A stretch of DNA of 64,000 bases from assembly GCA_902388455.1 (NCBI GenBank), contig CABMPD010000003.1, positions 62,001 to 126,000 on the forward strand, written 5' to 3'. Under the pieces are notes generated by a model. That model was not told where the DNA came from. It saw nothing but the letters and a program-made list of their open reading frames with translations, and did not search any database. This document shows positions 1-8,553 of the stretch, one piece after another. The position numbers were made by a program, and so were the translations under genes. Source of the DNA: an uncultured Alistipes sp. (GTDB lineage: Bacteria > Bacteroidota > Bacteroidia > Bacteroidales > UBA932). Position 1 is the first letter of the stretch. Each line of letters opens with the position of its first letter.

Positions 1-654
1 AGATTGCCGGAACCTCAGATACTTACTGACAAACATTACGAATGGCAGAAGAAGTTTGATGAAAAAAGGGAAAACAACCCAAATGCCAGACCGGATAGCA
101 GTAAATATGGGCATAAAAATATTAGAGAGATATTAGACAGTTGTTCTCATTTCAAATGTTTTTATTGTGAAGCTACATTAAAAGGTGACTTAAAGGAAAT
201 AGACCATTTCAAAGAAGTTGCAATTGCTCCTGAATTAGCCTATACATGGTCAAATCTATACTTGTCCTGCCATAACTGTAATGACAAACTTTCTCATGAT
301 GTGATACCTCTGAGTGATGTACTTGACCCTTGTTCAGACACAGATGACGAGATAAAGAAAAACATTACTTTTGAAGATGAATGTATATGCGCTCAACCAG
401 ATTCCGAGAAAGGATTACAGACAATCAAAAAGTTTCGTTTAAATTCAGATGTACAGGATTTCAAACGTCTCAAATGGCTGAAAATAATCAAAGATAGAGT
501 AATAGATATTCAAGGCAAAATGATAAACGAAGCTCGTAATCAATTTACAGAAGAAGAAAAGAAAAGTTTACTTAGATTTATGCAACGGGATCAACAGTAT
601 AGTTTGATGAGTGAAATGTATTTACGAAAGCACTTACCAAATTTATTTACATAA
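1..654 (+). CDS. HNH endonuclease, PtuB/retron-effector-like (5' end at or beyond window edge)
   Basis: Small HNH-type nuclease. Counting from the TTG at position 4, a CxxC pair lies at residues 52/55, an Asp-His pair at 67-68 (IDHF), and a second CxxC with Asn at 89-93 (SCHNCN). This is the zinc-supported HNH layout of PtuB-like proteins of Septu and retron systems. The reading frame is still open at base 1, so the TTG start is unsafe and the true start may lie upstream. In known systems PtuB works with an ATPase (PtuA) encoded just upstream, which would lie outside this window. The stop codon TAA overlaps an ATG at 654 of a following broken gene, so the two were probably translationally coupled. 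Base composition is AT-rich compared with the chromosomal genes further right. The HNH fold is well supported; the PtuB assignment is family-level inference. Confidence 0.7.
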   Translation, partial: RLPEPQILTDKHYEWQKKFDEKRENNPNARPDSSKYGHKNIREILDSCSHFKCFYCEATLKGDLKEIDHFKEVAIAPELAYTWSNLYLSCHNCNDKLSHDVIPLSDVLDPCSDTDDEIKKNITFEDECICAQPDSEKGLQTIKKFRLNSDVQDFKRLKWLKIIKDRVIDIQGKMINEARNQFTEEEKKSLLRFMQRDQQYSLMSEMYLRKHLPNLFT

Positions 655-889
655 TGAAGAAAATTTCACGAAAACAAAAAGTTTAAATCACTTCATTCGC
701 TAATTTTCAACGATTTCGAAAAATTTGGTTTGGACATAATAATCCTAATATTGATATCGCCATCGCACCTATTGTTCCATTTCTGAACGAATTAAAAAAA
801 GAGAATATTAATATATTTTTCAAGGCAATACCATTAATATATGCCCTGAAGCAAGAAAATATCAAAGAGGTTGACTATATCACATTGAA
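654..889 (+). pseudogene. Truncated gene fragment, possibly trypsin-like serine peptidase, interrupted by IS21 element
   Basis: An ATG at 654 overlaps the HNH stop codon and starts a frame with an in-frame TAA at 684-686. The frame then stays open to the IS21 end near 890. The translated part contains GHNNPNIDIAIAPI followed by a Phe-Phe-Lys stretch. A His-Pro/Asn-Pro segment followed by an Asp-hydrophobic-Ala run is what I expect around the catalytic Asp of trypsin-like peptidases found in defence operons, but only about 75 codons remain. It is therefore a remnant, broken twice: by a nonsense codon and by the insertion. No continuation is visible on the far side of the element. The peptidase assignment is tentative; that the frame is a remnant is clearer. 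Confidence 0.4.
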
Positions 890-919
890 TGTACCCCCTG
901 TAGCGTTTTCAAATGTACC
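890..919. repeat. IS21 left-end transposase-binding boxes
   Basis: TGTACC occurs at 890-895 and again at 914-919, a 24-bp offset that matches the spacing of boxes at the other end of the element. The segment between includes TTTTCAAA, similar to the CTTTCAAA between boxes at the right end read inward. Confidence 0.6.
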
Positions 920-958
920 ACTTCAGACATGGTCGCTTTCGGTTCGGCAAAGTTAAGA

Positions 959-1690
959 TTATTTCTGATTTTTTCTTCTCATCGAGTCACCTTTTAGCTC
1001 AATCCGAACCGCGTTAGCGGTGATGCGGTCCATGATTGCGTCAGCCAAGGTCGGCTCATTGATGTAGTCATACCATTTGGATACAGGGAGTTGTGATGTC
1101 ACGATGACGGATTTCCTCTGATAGCAGTCTTCCAGGATCTGGAGCAGGGCCAGACGTGAGTTGTTGTCAAGCGGCTGCAGTCCGAAGTCATCAAAGATGA
1201 CGAGGTCATTCTTCTCGATGTGGTTGATGACTTTAAGAAGGCTTCCGTCAAGTTTGGCGAGCGCTATACGCTCGATGAACTTGTTCATGGAGAAGTATTC
1301 CACCCTGTGTCCCATGAAGCAGGCCTGTCTTCCGATGGCACATGCCAGGAACGATTTTCCGCATCCTGTCCTGCCGTCTATGAGAAGATTCTCGGCTCTG
1401 TCTATGAAGGTGCAGTCCATAAGTCCGAGCAGCATCTCCTTGCCCAGATTCCTCTCTTCCGAACAGATTACATCTTCCATTACGGCATTGTAGCGCAGTT
1501 TGCTGGTCTTGAGGTACATTTCTGTCCTCTTGCGGTTGCGGTACTGCCGTTCCGCTTCAGCAAGTCTTGCAATAAAGGTGTCCAAAGCAGGCCACTGGCT
1601 TGCAGGCATACTCTGAAGGGCTTTGTAGCATTCCGCCATGCCCTTGAGTTTAAGTCCCTCCAGCTGGAGGATCGTTTCTTGTGTGTTCAT
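959..1690 (-). CDS. istB: IS21 helper ATPase IstB
   Basis: DnaA-like AAA+ ATPase that assists the IS21 transposase in target selection and strand transfer. Its 243 residues are the normal IstB length. The Walker A motif GRTGCGKS lies at residues 106-113 and the Walker B motif LVIFDDFG at 163-170. It sits 35 bases downstream of istA on the same strand, as expected for this family. The plus-strand frames over this interval are antisense shadows. Function is well established for the family; no defects are visible. Confidence 0.95.
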   Translation of the reverse strand: MNTQETILQLEGLKLKGMAECYKALQSMPASQWPALDTFIARLAEAERQYRNRKRTEMYLKTSKLRYNAVMEDVICSEERNLGKEMLLGLMDCTFIDRAENLLIDGRTGCGKSFLACAIGRQACFMGHRVEYFSMNKFIERIALAKLDGSLLKVINHIEKNDLVIFDDFGLQPLDNNSRLALLQILEDCYQRKSVIVTSQLPVSKWYDYINEPTLADAIMDRITANAVRIELKGDSMRRKNQK

Positions 1691-1725
1691 TGTCTTGTAT
1701 TCATTTGTGTGCCGGCATGATTGTC

Positions 1726-3285
1726 CTATTGATATGCAGACGCGCCTCTCACGTTGTCGTTCCGGGGCATGTATGAAGCCGTATCCGACGGTGTCAGTGG
1801 TATGTCGTCAAGATTGTTCTTGAGTATTGCCTCTATGCGTTTGTATGTGGACGCGGTCTTCGGCTCTATCCGTCTGCAGGCTGCCTCTAGCCGGTCCGCC
1901 CCGTATCTTACGGCCAGGCGCAGGACACCCTGGCAGGAGCGGTATGCCTGCTGCACGAACAGGGCGGACTTCAGTATGCAGTCTATGGACTCACGTGTGT
2001 GAGGACCTATCTGACTGGCCTTTGACTGGAGATAGGCGGCATTGACCTCCTTTGAGCGTCTGTATGCCATATGCTTTTCAGGCATGTGGGCCTCGACTGT
2101 GGAGTATCCGTCAGAGCGCTTCCTGTCGTGTACCGCTATCCTGTCCAGTCCGATCCAGACTTCAACCGTCTCCGCATCGTATATGACCTTGGCTTTCCTG
2201 CCTATATGCTGGTATGGAACACTGTAGAAGTGGTTCCTGTCCACCTGGAAGTGATAGGTGGAGTTGATGGTTATTTCCTTTGTGTACTTCAGGAGGAAGG
2301 GCTTTGGCGGCAATGGGAGCATATACGGACGTTCCTCACTTTCGTATTGCTCTCTGCGGCTGTATGTCCTGTTCTTGCGGGGCCTGTCGTTGAACATGTC
2401 ATTCAACTCATCCAGCCTGCCGTTGAGCTCGTCATAAGAAAAGAAGGTGTCGCGGCAGATACGGCTGTAATAGTATCTGTATGTCTGGTTGACAAGGCTC
2501 TCGGCCGGACCTTTGTCCCGTGGCCTGGCAGGGCGGCATTCGTCCAGCTCGGTCCCGTTGTGAAGGCACCACTGGCTCGCGGCCTCATTCAGGGTCGGCT
2601 CATAGCGGTCCGTCCTCTTTATCCACTGGCGCATGTTGTCTGTCTTTGAGACCTCGGCTACACCGCCGAAGTATCTGACGGCTCTTGACAGTGCCTGGAA
2701 GAGATATTCCATCCTTGCGCTTGGCAGTGCGGTCACATAGCTGAGCATCGAGTACGGCAGGACACAGACAAGCACAATCGCCTTTACCGCTTCTCCCGTG
2801 TCTTTGTCTACTATCCATAGGTTGTCGCCTGCAAAGTCGAACTGCATCTCGCGGCCGGGCTCGTACACGTTATGGTACTTGTAGTCGTGATTCCTTTCAT
2901 ATTCCTGGATGATCGCCTTGAACTGGGTGTAACCGTACGGATTGTCTGTGCTCTTCTGGTATTCCTCATACAGAACGTCATAGGTCATGTGCTTGCGCGT
3001 CATGTCCTTGGCATAGCCCTCAACCCTCTCCTGCATGAAGGCATACCTGTCGGAGTCCCTGCCGCGATGCCCGTCGCCTTTCAGCATGATTGCCTGAAGT
3101 TCCGCATCGTTCAAGGCAAGGAGCTCCACCATGCTCCTGCCGGATGCTTCCGCACGGTCACGGTAGTTCCTCAAAGATGTGCGGCTGAGTTTCAGCTTGC
3201 GCTCCATCTCCCGCAGTGATGTCCCGCGGGAAAACTCGCGGATAATTACTCTGATGTCTGTCATTGTCGCTTTTACATTTGCCAT
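1726..3285 (-). CDS. istA: IS21 transposase IstA
   Basis: DDE-type transposase of 519 residues. A helix-turn-helix of the form FSRGTSLREMERKLKLSRTS lies at about residues 18-37. The integrase core has likely catalytic residues Asp150 (in QFDFAGDN), Asp216 (in SKTDNM) and Glu262 (in KGPAESL). It is transcribed from the right end of the element, just inside the cluster of four terminal boxes. No frameshift is seen. The catalytic assignments follow the known IS21/Mu-like core and are inferred from spacing. Confidence 0.95.
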   Translation of the reverse strand: MANVKATMTDIRVIIREFSRGTSLREMERKLKLSRTSLRNYRDRAEASGRSMVELLALNDAELQAIMLKGDGHRGRDSDRYAFMQERVEGYAKDMTRKHMTYDVLYEEYQKSTDNPYGYTQFKAIIQEYERNHDYKYHNVYEPGREMQFDFAGDNLWIVDKDTGEAVKAIVLVCVLPYSMLSYVTALPSARMEYLFQALSRAVRYFGGVAEVSKTDNMRQWIKRTDRYEPTLNEAASQWCLHNGTELDECRPARPRDKGPAESLVNQTYRYYYSRICRDTFFSYDELNGRLDELNDMFNDRPRKNRTYSRREQYESEERPYMLPLPPKPFLLKYTKEITINSTYHFQVDRNHFYSVPYQHIGRKAKVIYDAETVEVWIGLDRIAVHDRKRSDGYSTVEAHMPEKHMAYRRSKEVNAAYLQSKASQIGPHTRESIDCILKSALFVQQAYRSCQGVLRLAVRYGADRLEAACRRIEPKTASTYKRIEAILKNNLDDIPLTPSDTASYMPRNDNVRGASAYQ

Positions 3286-3385
3286 AGCCCTGTGGTATTA
3301 CCTTTACCACAAAGTTACCTCGTCAAACCGTTTGCGACCATCCCGAAGAATATGCCCCGACCATGCCGGCACTGGTTAACGGGGC

Positions 3386-3463
3386 GGTACATTTCAAAGT
3401 GATACAGACGGTACATTTCATTCTGATATACCCGGTACATTTGAAAGTGACATGGACGGTACA
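3386..3463. repeat. IS21 right-end array of four 24-bp-phased boxes
   Basis: GGTACA occurs at 3386, 3410, 3434 and 3458, exactly 24 bp apart, each embedded in a related context (GGTACATTT then AAGTGA or CTGATA). This regular array just outside istA is the expected multiple IstA-binding region. It may also overlap the istA promoter. Confidence 0.75.
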
Positions 3464-3497
3464 TTTAAAGTGATGCAATCACTTCATCTATGGATGC

Positions 3498-3527
3498 AGC
3501 CCCGGACAATCAAGCCCGGGGCTTTTT
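3498..3527 (+). terminator. Rho-independent terminator hairpin (plus strand)
   Basis: AGCCCCGG at 3498-3505 pairs with CCGGGGCT at 3516-3523, followed on the plus strand by a T run. It lies between the IS21 right end and the stop of the decayed minus-strand gene. No intact plus-strand gene now precedes it, so it may belong to a gene removed by rearrangement, or it may block transcription leaving the IS. Confidence 0.6.
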
Positions 3528-3868
3528 CAGTTCATGCTTTCATATGATCTGAAACTCATCATGGCGAGGACGAAGCTGAACGAGATTATGTACATCTTCT
3601 TCGCAGCCTTAGCTTCATCCGTCATTCCCTCTATTCCCTTTATTACTCCCTCAAAATCATCATCCTCATTTACTCCCCCATTTACATCCTCATTGCCTTT
3701 CCCTACTATAAAGCAAGTTATTGAAAACTAAGGATATGGAATTATTAGCAGCAATCCATTGCGGGCTTCAAAACCTAATCTTTGGCATTCTGATATCATG
3801 CGAAGTATTCCGCTTCCCACGATTTCCACATATTTGCGAATCAGACAACAATGGGCTATATCTGGGTT
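3527..3868 (-). pseudogene. Decayed C-terminal remnant of an AlbA_2/ATPase-type transcriptional regulator
   Basis: Read on the minus strand, one 114-codon frame begins with NPDIA, continues to a VEIVGSGILRM motif, has an in-frame TAG at 3728-3730, and ends with an Asn/Gly/Val-rich stretch (NEDVNGGVNEDD) before a TGA at 3527-3529. NPxIA followed by GSGI is the conserved C-terminal signature of the AlbA_2-plus-ATPase family. The Asn-Gly-rich linker matches the NGTI repeats of the intact member at 11808-13364. Upstream (3869-3960) the frame is broken by more stops. It is a relic of a second copy, left beside the IS21 element. Confidence 0.6.
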
Positions 3869-3965
3869 CCTACCTACCTAACCACCGAAGGATGAGGTTT
3901 CTACAAAGTATTAACCGTTATGCCTCTATTGTCATGATACTATTCCAAATTAAATCTTGACTAAT

Positions 3966-4118
3966 TTAACTATGGTCATACACATCAAGCTTGGTAATGC
4001 TAATAAAATATCGACCTTCTTTTTCAAAGATTTCAAAATCAAAGGGCTTAAGTTTTGCTTCCACTTTACTTTTAAGTACAAAGCGACCTTCTATTTCTGC
4101 ACAAATTTGTAATTTCAT
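3966..4118 (-). CDS. Small hypothetical protein (50 aa)
   Basis: Short frame at the end of the minus-strand cluster, 16 bases after the preceding stop. The product starts MKLQICAEIEGRF and ends KLDVYDHS. It alternates charged and hydrophobic residues and is predicted beta-rich by eye, with no membrane segment and no cysteine motif. I recognise no family. It is supported by position, by an intact ATG-to-stop frame and by the lack of any competing plausible frame, but it is too short to be certain. Confidence 0.45.
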   Translation of the reverse strand: MKLQICAEIEGRFVLKSKVEAKLKPFDFEIFEKEGRYFISITKLDVYDHS

Positions 4119-4134
4119 TACTTTTCAAAAATTA

Positions 4135-4767
4135 TTATCCTTTTATTTGATTTCTAAAAGATTTTCCAATGTCTATAATTAAATTATCATAATTTTCTTT
4201 TGTCTTTTTATTTTGAACAATAACTTCTCTTGTCTCTGCCTTAGAAATGGACTGAGCCTGTTCTTCATCATAACGCATCCTAATTTCAACAAGTTTTTGC
4301 TTACCAAATTGAAAATGCTCAAATTGATTTATCAACTCAATTAACTTATTATAATGCTCTTCTTCTATCAATAAAAGGTTGTCGGTAATAGCATTTTTAG
4401 TAAGTCTTATTTGCTCACTAAAAGCAGGTATTTGTGCCGGTTCTGCTTTTTCCCATAACATATCTGCTTGTCGTTTAGTATATAATAAGACTTTCCATAA
4501 ATTATTGTAAAGTTCAAACTGTTTCTCTGAATATCTTACAAATTGCAATTTCGCTTTTTCCAATTCATTTTTTGTTTTTTCCAGTTCATTCGCATATTTA
4601 TTCTTTATATTTTCTAATTCCGTTTCATGTTTATTATTATATGAATCGAGTAAGCGGTTAGAAATAAAGCCACCAAACCATTTTGCAAGAGCTATTACAA
4701 CAACACTTGCGCCACCGATTGAAATGAAAAAAGCAGCGGCTAATTTTACATATTCAATTATTGCCAT
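4135..4767 (-). CDS. Membrane-anchored coiled-coil protein of unknown function
   Basis: A 210-residue protein with one N-terminal hydrophobic segment (about residues 8-30, rich in Ala, Val and Ile). It is followed by a long charged helical region (about 40-75, KHETELENIKNKYANELEK-like heptads) that should form a coiled coil, then a helical C-terminal domain. No catalytic motif is recognisable. It begins 2 bases after the stop of the small protein at 4770-5120, so the two are almost certainly co-translated. In a defence cluster, a single-span coiled-coil protein is a reasonable candidate for a membrane sensor or effector, but that is inference from context only. Confidence 0.7.
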   Translation of the reverse strand: MAIIEYVKLAAAFFISIGGASVVVIALAKWFGGFISNRLLDSYNNKHETELENIKNKYANELEKTKNELEKAKLQFVRYSEKQFELYNNLWKVLLYTKRQADMLWEKAEPAQIPAFSEQIRLTKNAITDNLLLIEEEHYNKLIELINQFEHFQFGKQKLVEIRMRYDEEQAQSISKAETREVIVQNKKTKENYDNLIIDIGKSFRNQIKG

Positions 4768-4769
4768 AG

Positions 4770-5120
4770 TTAATATAACCCATTAAACTTCATCCAATCT
4801 TGAATTCTATTAGGGTCAACACTTCCATATAAGTATTGATTTACAGATAAAAATCCAACTTTTATTCCATGTAAATATATTGTTGGAGGAGTTGACGTAT
4901 AAGGATTGAAAGGACTCAATGATGAATATGGACTACCGTATGTGGAGTACTGATTATGTATAGAAACTACAGAATATATACTTCCATACAATCCATACGG
5001 ATTGAGTATTGACTCTGGATCATATATATTTAGCGACAATTTTCCTAGAAATTGTCCGTCACTTGCAACTATGAACGATTCATGTCGCCTTATCCTCAAA
5101 TTTATATTTTGTGAATTCAT
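4770..5120 (-). CDS. Small Asn-Pro-Tyr-repeat, beta-rich protein
   Basis: A 116-residue protein with a run of similar short units: LNPYGLYGSIYS, HNQYSTYGSPYS and FNPYTSTPPTIY. It is preceded by IVASDGQFLGKL and followed by LSVNQYLYGSVDP. The repeated (N)PYxxYGSxYS pattern recalls small conserved proteins that I think are annotated as four-fold beta-flower-like; I hold that name loosely. The gene lies 11 bases after the methylase stop and 2 bases before the coiled-coil gene, so it is part of the same transcript. No signal peptide or membrane segment is seen. Confidence 0.65.
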   Translation of the reverse strand: MNSQNINLRIRRHESFIVASDGQFLGKLSLNIYDPESILNPYGLYGSIYSVVSIHNQYSTYGSPYSSLSPFNPYTSTPPTIYLHGIKVGFLSVNQYLYGSVDPNRIQDWMKFNGLY

Positions 5121-5131
5121 AATTATTGATT

Positions 5132-8100
5132 TTATTGTTCATACTCTTCACGGGTGATCGTGGTTTGAGGATCAACTATTAACACTTCATCGTATGTTAA
5201 GCCATAAAGATGATAAACAATATTATCTATCTTATTCATTCCCTGCTTAATATATATATTATCTGAACTTGATTGTATGGAATCCACTATGTTGACAAGC
5301 ATTTGATATTTCTCTGATAAACAAATCGGAATAGAGCTAATTTCATTTACTCCAATATTGAGATATCCTCCAGCCATCTTTAGCGAATTATAGCAGATTG
5401 TTAACCAAAAAGACAACAATTTACTATTAATAATTGCAGTGTAATACTTCAACTCAGTGGGTTCTCCTGTAATAATTGTAGTAGATTTTCCTGCAACATA
5501 CTCTCCCCCATCATATATTGCTTCAAAGTTAAGAGACATACCTGCAATAATAATTTTAGGAGAGATTGACTGCTCGTATCTTCTTGAACTAAAATTTTTT
5601 AATCCTGCCATGCTAATGATAGGGCGTATATATGCACCTTTGATATATTGGGTCCTTTTTATTCCCCAATATGATCTATACGGATCAATTGTCCCTGTGT
5701 TAATAAACTTAAGATATTTTTCTGCCGAATCATGGTATTCTTCTATAAGCGGTTTGATGTCATAAGCCTCACTAACAGTAGCAGCCCCATAAATATTAAC
5801 ATTTAAGGTAGAGATTGGCTGATATGAATTAATTTTTTGTATAATTGATTGCATCTTTTGGGGAAGAAAATACTTATCCCAAAAAATATCTTTTTTAAAG
5901 ATTTTTTTATTTATAAACGATTCGGAGGATACCTTTTCAATATCGCTCATTGTTTGGAATAGCGCAGGTGTACCTAAACTGTCATTTTGTATCAAGAATA
6001 CACAAGGATACACAAATGCCTCAAAAACACTAACCCTTGAGTAATCTCGCAATACTAGTAATGAGAATGATTCGCAAATTCGGGTACGAATATTTTGAGT
6101 GTATTTAGATGCAATTAATTTATTGGGAACAATGAATGATTCAACCCCTCCATTAGTAAGTAGTTGCATACCACGTTCAATAAAGACTACATATATATCC
6201 CAGTTTCCCGTAGCGCATGAATATAAGGCCTTATACATAGATCTCATCCTTGGCATATTATTTTTCATCGTTTCCGAATCTATGTACGGCGGATTGCCAA
6301 TAACAATATCGACCCCCTCCTTTATGTCGAACATCCATTCAGGATCGAAAAAAGGCGAAGAGGCATTTTGATCGAACATATCCCATGATGCCAACTGCTG
6401 AGTTTCGGCATTACCCACAGCACCACAATCTTCTAGCATATTGGCTATTTCAAGACGTAAATCATTTACAATCTGCCGATATTTGCGTTTGGTCCTGACT
6501 GTTTTTGCTCCAAAAATTTTGTGCTTAGCAATTTTCAACTCTTCTTTTTTAGTTCGAATAGCATCAGAATCGAACAGAGTTGCATCTTTCTTTTCCAAGC
6601 TAATCAATGTATTGGCAGCCACAAACTTCGCTTCAAGGTTCGGAAGCGGACGGATGCCGAAATTCTCGGCAGGATTGTCGTTGGTCTTCTGATCAACGAC
6701 CAACGAGATAAAGAAGCGCAACTTACTGATCTGAATGGCGATAGGTTGGATGTCTACTCCGTAAATGCAATTCTCGATGAGATAGAGTTTACGGGCATAG
6801 TCGGGGCGGTTTACGCTCTCATCGAAGCTCCGTTCGATGTCAGCGACCATCTCACGGCGTTCATCGGATGATGCCGTGCGGTAGGCCTCCGAAGTCTCGT
6901 CAATAGCCACCTTGAGCATCATCTCCTTCCACATCTCGTTGTCGGGGTCGATGCGGCTGAGAATATGTACCATCTGCTGCAGCATACCCATAGGGAAAGC
7001 ACCCGAACCACAAGCAGGATCAAGCACCTTACAGTTATAGAGCGACTGCATAATTTGTTTTCGTTGATCTTCGGTAAGGTCTACAGCCTCGTCTGTATAT
7101 TGCATCAATTGACGGTATTTCGCTTCGAGGTCATCGCCTACGGTGCGTTTGAGGTGGGCAACCAAACTTTCATCCACCATATACTGCACAATTTCACGCG
7201 GCGTATAGAAGGAACCTGTCTGTTTGCGGGCCGTGGTCTGAGTCTCGGGGTTGTAGGAGGCCAGCAGGTTTTCGAACACCTTGCCCAGCAGTTCCGGGTC
7301 GAGCGACACCTCCTGATCGAACGGAGTATTCTCCTCGACAGTGAAATTGTAGCGTTTCAGAATGTCGATAATACCTCGGGCGGAAACTTTCTTCTTTTTC
7401 TTATCACCATACCATTCCGACAGGTCTATGTTTTTACCGACTTCCTCACCAAAGAAAAGATAATCGGGTACAATCAAAGCTTTCTTTACCGCTTCACGGT
7501 CACTGAAACCATCGTAATACAAATTCTTGTCTTTCTCATCAAGACAATCAAATAATCCGCCATTGAGGAAAGGAACAGTATGGTTTGCCAAATCAACAAA
7601 CAGCTGCGGGTTCTTGAAATAAGACTCGTAACGCATTAGTTTGTTGTTGTCATAATCACTACGTCCATTCCTGAAATGCCTCTCCGACAGAGCCTTACCA
7701 CCTTCGGGGGTTATTGGGCTGTTCAGCATAGCAAAGAATAGGTTCTGAAGGATAGCTTTATAGTATTTGCTCTCGTTGGATTTGCTGAACAAATCGGCCA
7801 TGGCATGGGGATTAAAGTCCTCTATCAGATTAGCCGCAATATACTGTTCATCGAAAAATTCGTCCGGAACAAGATGACGTTGCTTGAGAAACCACACAAA
7901 GATGAGACGGGTTATCAGACGGATGGCACTCTCGTTGTTAAACTTGTCATCATCAGTCTTGTCATTAAGGTTGTTAGGGAAACGTATAACCTTAATGGCC
8001 CATGCATACCAATCGCTCAACTCCTGATAGAACTCTTTGGTAAGCACCTCGACCGAGAAACGGCTGCGTAAGTCATCCGGATTAACTACACGCCCCTTTT

Positions 8101-8542
8101 CATTCAAGTATTTGTTGGGAGTATAGTATGCAATTCCTTCTCCCAAGAAATAACTGTATCGTCGCGGATTACTGTAATTGCGTGTTATCCGCGATGAATC
8201 GTCCTTGGCTTCGAGCATAATCTCAATCAGGGAAAAACGATAATTATCGCTATTATCTTCCGGAACAAAAATAACCAAAGCCCGGTCTTCCATTTCATCT
8301 GCCAACAGACGAAATGCCTCTTTCGAGAGCGAAACCCTGGCATCGTTTTTTGAATTGTGCCTTACCTCATAGACGACTAGATCGAGAGAATCTGACGAAC
8401 CCAATTTTACAGCCTGCGTTGTATAGTTCAGTTTGGCACGGAACTCCACAGGGGTTTCCACAGGAATAAAATCGTCCGGCAGGAAACTGTTTTGCAGAAA
8501 ATTGACAAACACTTGTCGATTATATGCCTTATTGAATTCCAT
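5132..8542 (-). CDS. Eco57I-type class I N6-adenine DNA methyltransferase (type IIG-like)
   Basis: A 1136-residue protein. An N-terminal region (about 1-430) is followed by TGSFYTPREIV (442-452), the SAM-binding motif I DPACGSGAFP (508-517) and the catalytic motif IV NPPY (750-753) of amino-methyltransferases that make N6-methyladenine. The C-terminal third (about 760-1110) has the position and length of a TaqI/Eco57I-type target-recognition domain. The N-terminal region may hold a degenerate nuclease fold around SLDLVVYEVRH, but I see no convincing PD-ExK triad, so cleavage may depend on the neighbouring helicase. The gene starts 11 bases after the helicase stop. Separate pglZ, brxC, drmA or hsdS genes are absent nearby. 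Methylase activity is well supported; the system type is not. Confidence 0.88.
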   Translation of the reverse strand: MEFNKAYNRQVFVNFLQNSFLPDDFIPVETPVEFRAKLNYTTQAVKLGSSDSLDLVVYEVRHNSKNDARVSLSKEAFRLLADEMEDRALVIFVPEDNSDNYRFSLIEIMLEAKDDSSRITRNYSNPRRYSYFLGEGIAYYTPNKYLNEKGRVVNPDDLRSRFSVEVLTKEFYQELSDWYAWAIKVIRFPNNLNDKTDDDKFNNESAIRLITRLIFVWFLKQRHLVPDEFFDEQYIAANLIEDFNPHAMADLFSKSNESKYYKAILQNLFFAMLNSPITPEGGKALSERHFRNGRSDYDNNKLMRYESYFKNPQLFVDLANHTVPFLNGGLFDCLDEKDKNLYYDGFSDREAVKKALIVPDYLFFGEEVGKNIDLSEWYGDKKKKKVSARGIIDILKRYNFTVEENTPFDQEVSLDPELLGKVFENLLASYNPETQTTARKQTGSFYTPREIVQYMVDESLVAHLKRTVGDDLEAKYRQLMQYTDEAVDLTEDQRKQIMQSLYNCKVLDPACGSGAFPMGMLQQMVHILSRIDPDNEMWKEMMLKVAIDETSEAYRTASSDERREMVADIERSFDESVNRPDYARKLYLIENCIYGVDIQPIAIQISKLRFFISLVVDQKTNDNPAENFGIRPLPNLEAKFVAANTLISLEKKDATLFDSDAIRTKKEELKIAKHKIFGAKTVRTKRKYRQIVNDLRLEIANMLEDCGAVGNAETQQLASWDMFDQNASSPFFDPEWMFDIKEGVDIVIGNPPYIDSETMKNNMPRMRSMYKALYSCATGNWDIYVVFIERGMQLLTNGGVESFIVPNKLIASKYTQNIRTRICESFSLLVLRDYSRVSVFEAFVYPCVFLIQNDSLGTPALFQTMSDIEKVSSESFINKKIFKKDIFWDKYFLPQKMQSIIQKINSYQPISTLNVNIYGAATVSEAYDIKPLIEEYHDSAEKYLKFINTGTIDPYRSYWGIKRTQYIKGAYIRPIISMAGLKNFSSRRYEQSISPKIIIAGMSLNFEAIYDGGEYVAGKSTTIITGEPTELKYYTAIINSKLLSFWLTICYNSLKMAGGYLNIGVNEISSIPICLSEKYQMLVNIVDSIQSSSDNIYIKQGMNKIDNIVYHLYGLTYDEVLIVDPQTTITREEYEQ

Positions 8543-8553
8543 ATTATCATATT

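Larger units (their letters stand above)
890..3463 (-). mobile_element. IS21-family insertion sequence, complete
   Basis: About 2.57 kb bounded by TGTACC at 890-895 and its complement GGTACA at 3458-3463. It carries istA then istB, read on the minus strand, in the order and size normal for IS21. Terminal boxes recur inside both ends. I could not identify a clear target duplication: flanking bases are TTGAA on the left and TTTAAA on the right, so the exact ends could shift by a few bases. It interrupts the fragment downstream of the HNH nuclease. Both genes look intact, so the copy may still be active. Confidence 0.85.

Noticed and set aside
3721..3960. 79-aa plus-strand frame
   Set aside because: The minus strand over the same bases contains the conserved NPDIA and VGSGI motifs of a decayed gene.
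3991..4182. 63-aa plus-strand frame
   Set aside because: It is antisense to the 50-aa minus-strand ORF and the coiled-coil gene end; composition and direction fit the minus-strand cluster better.
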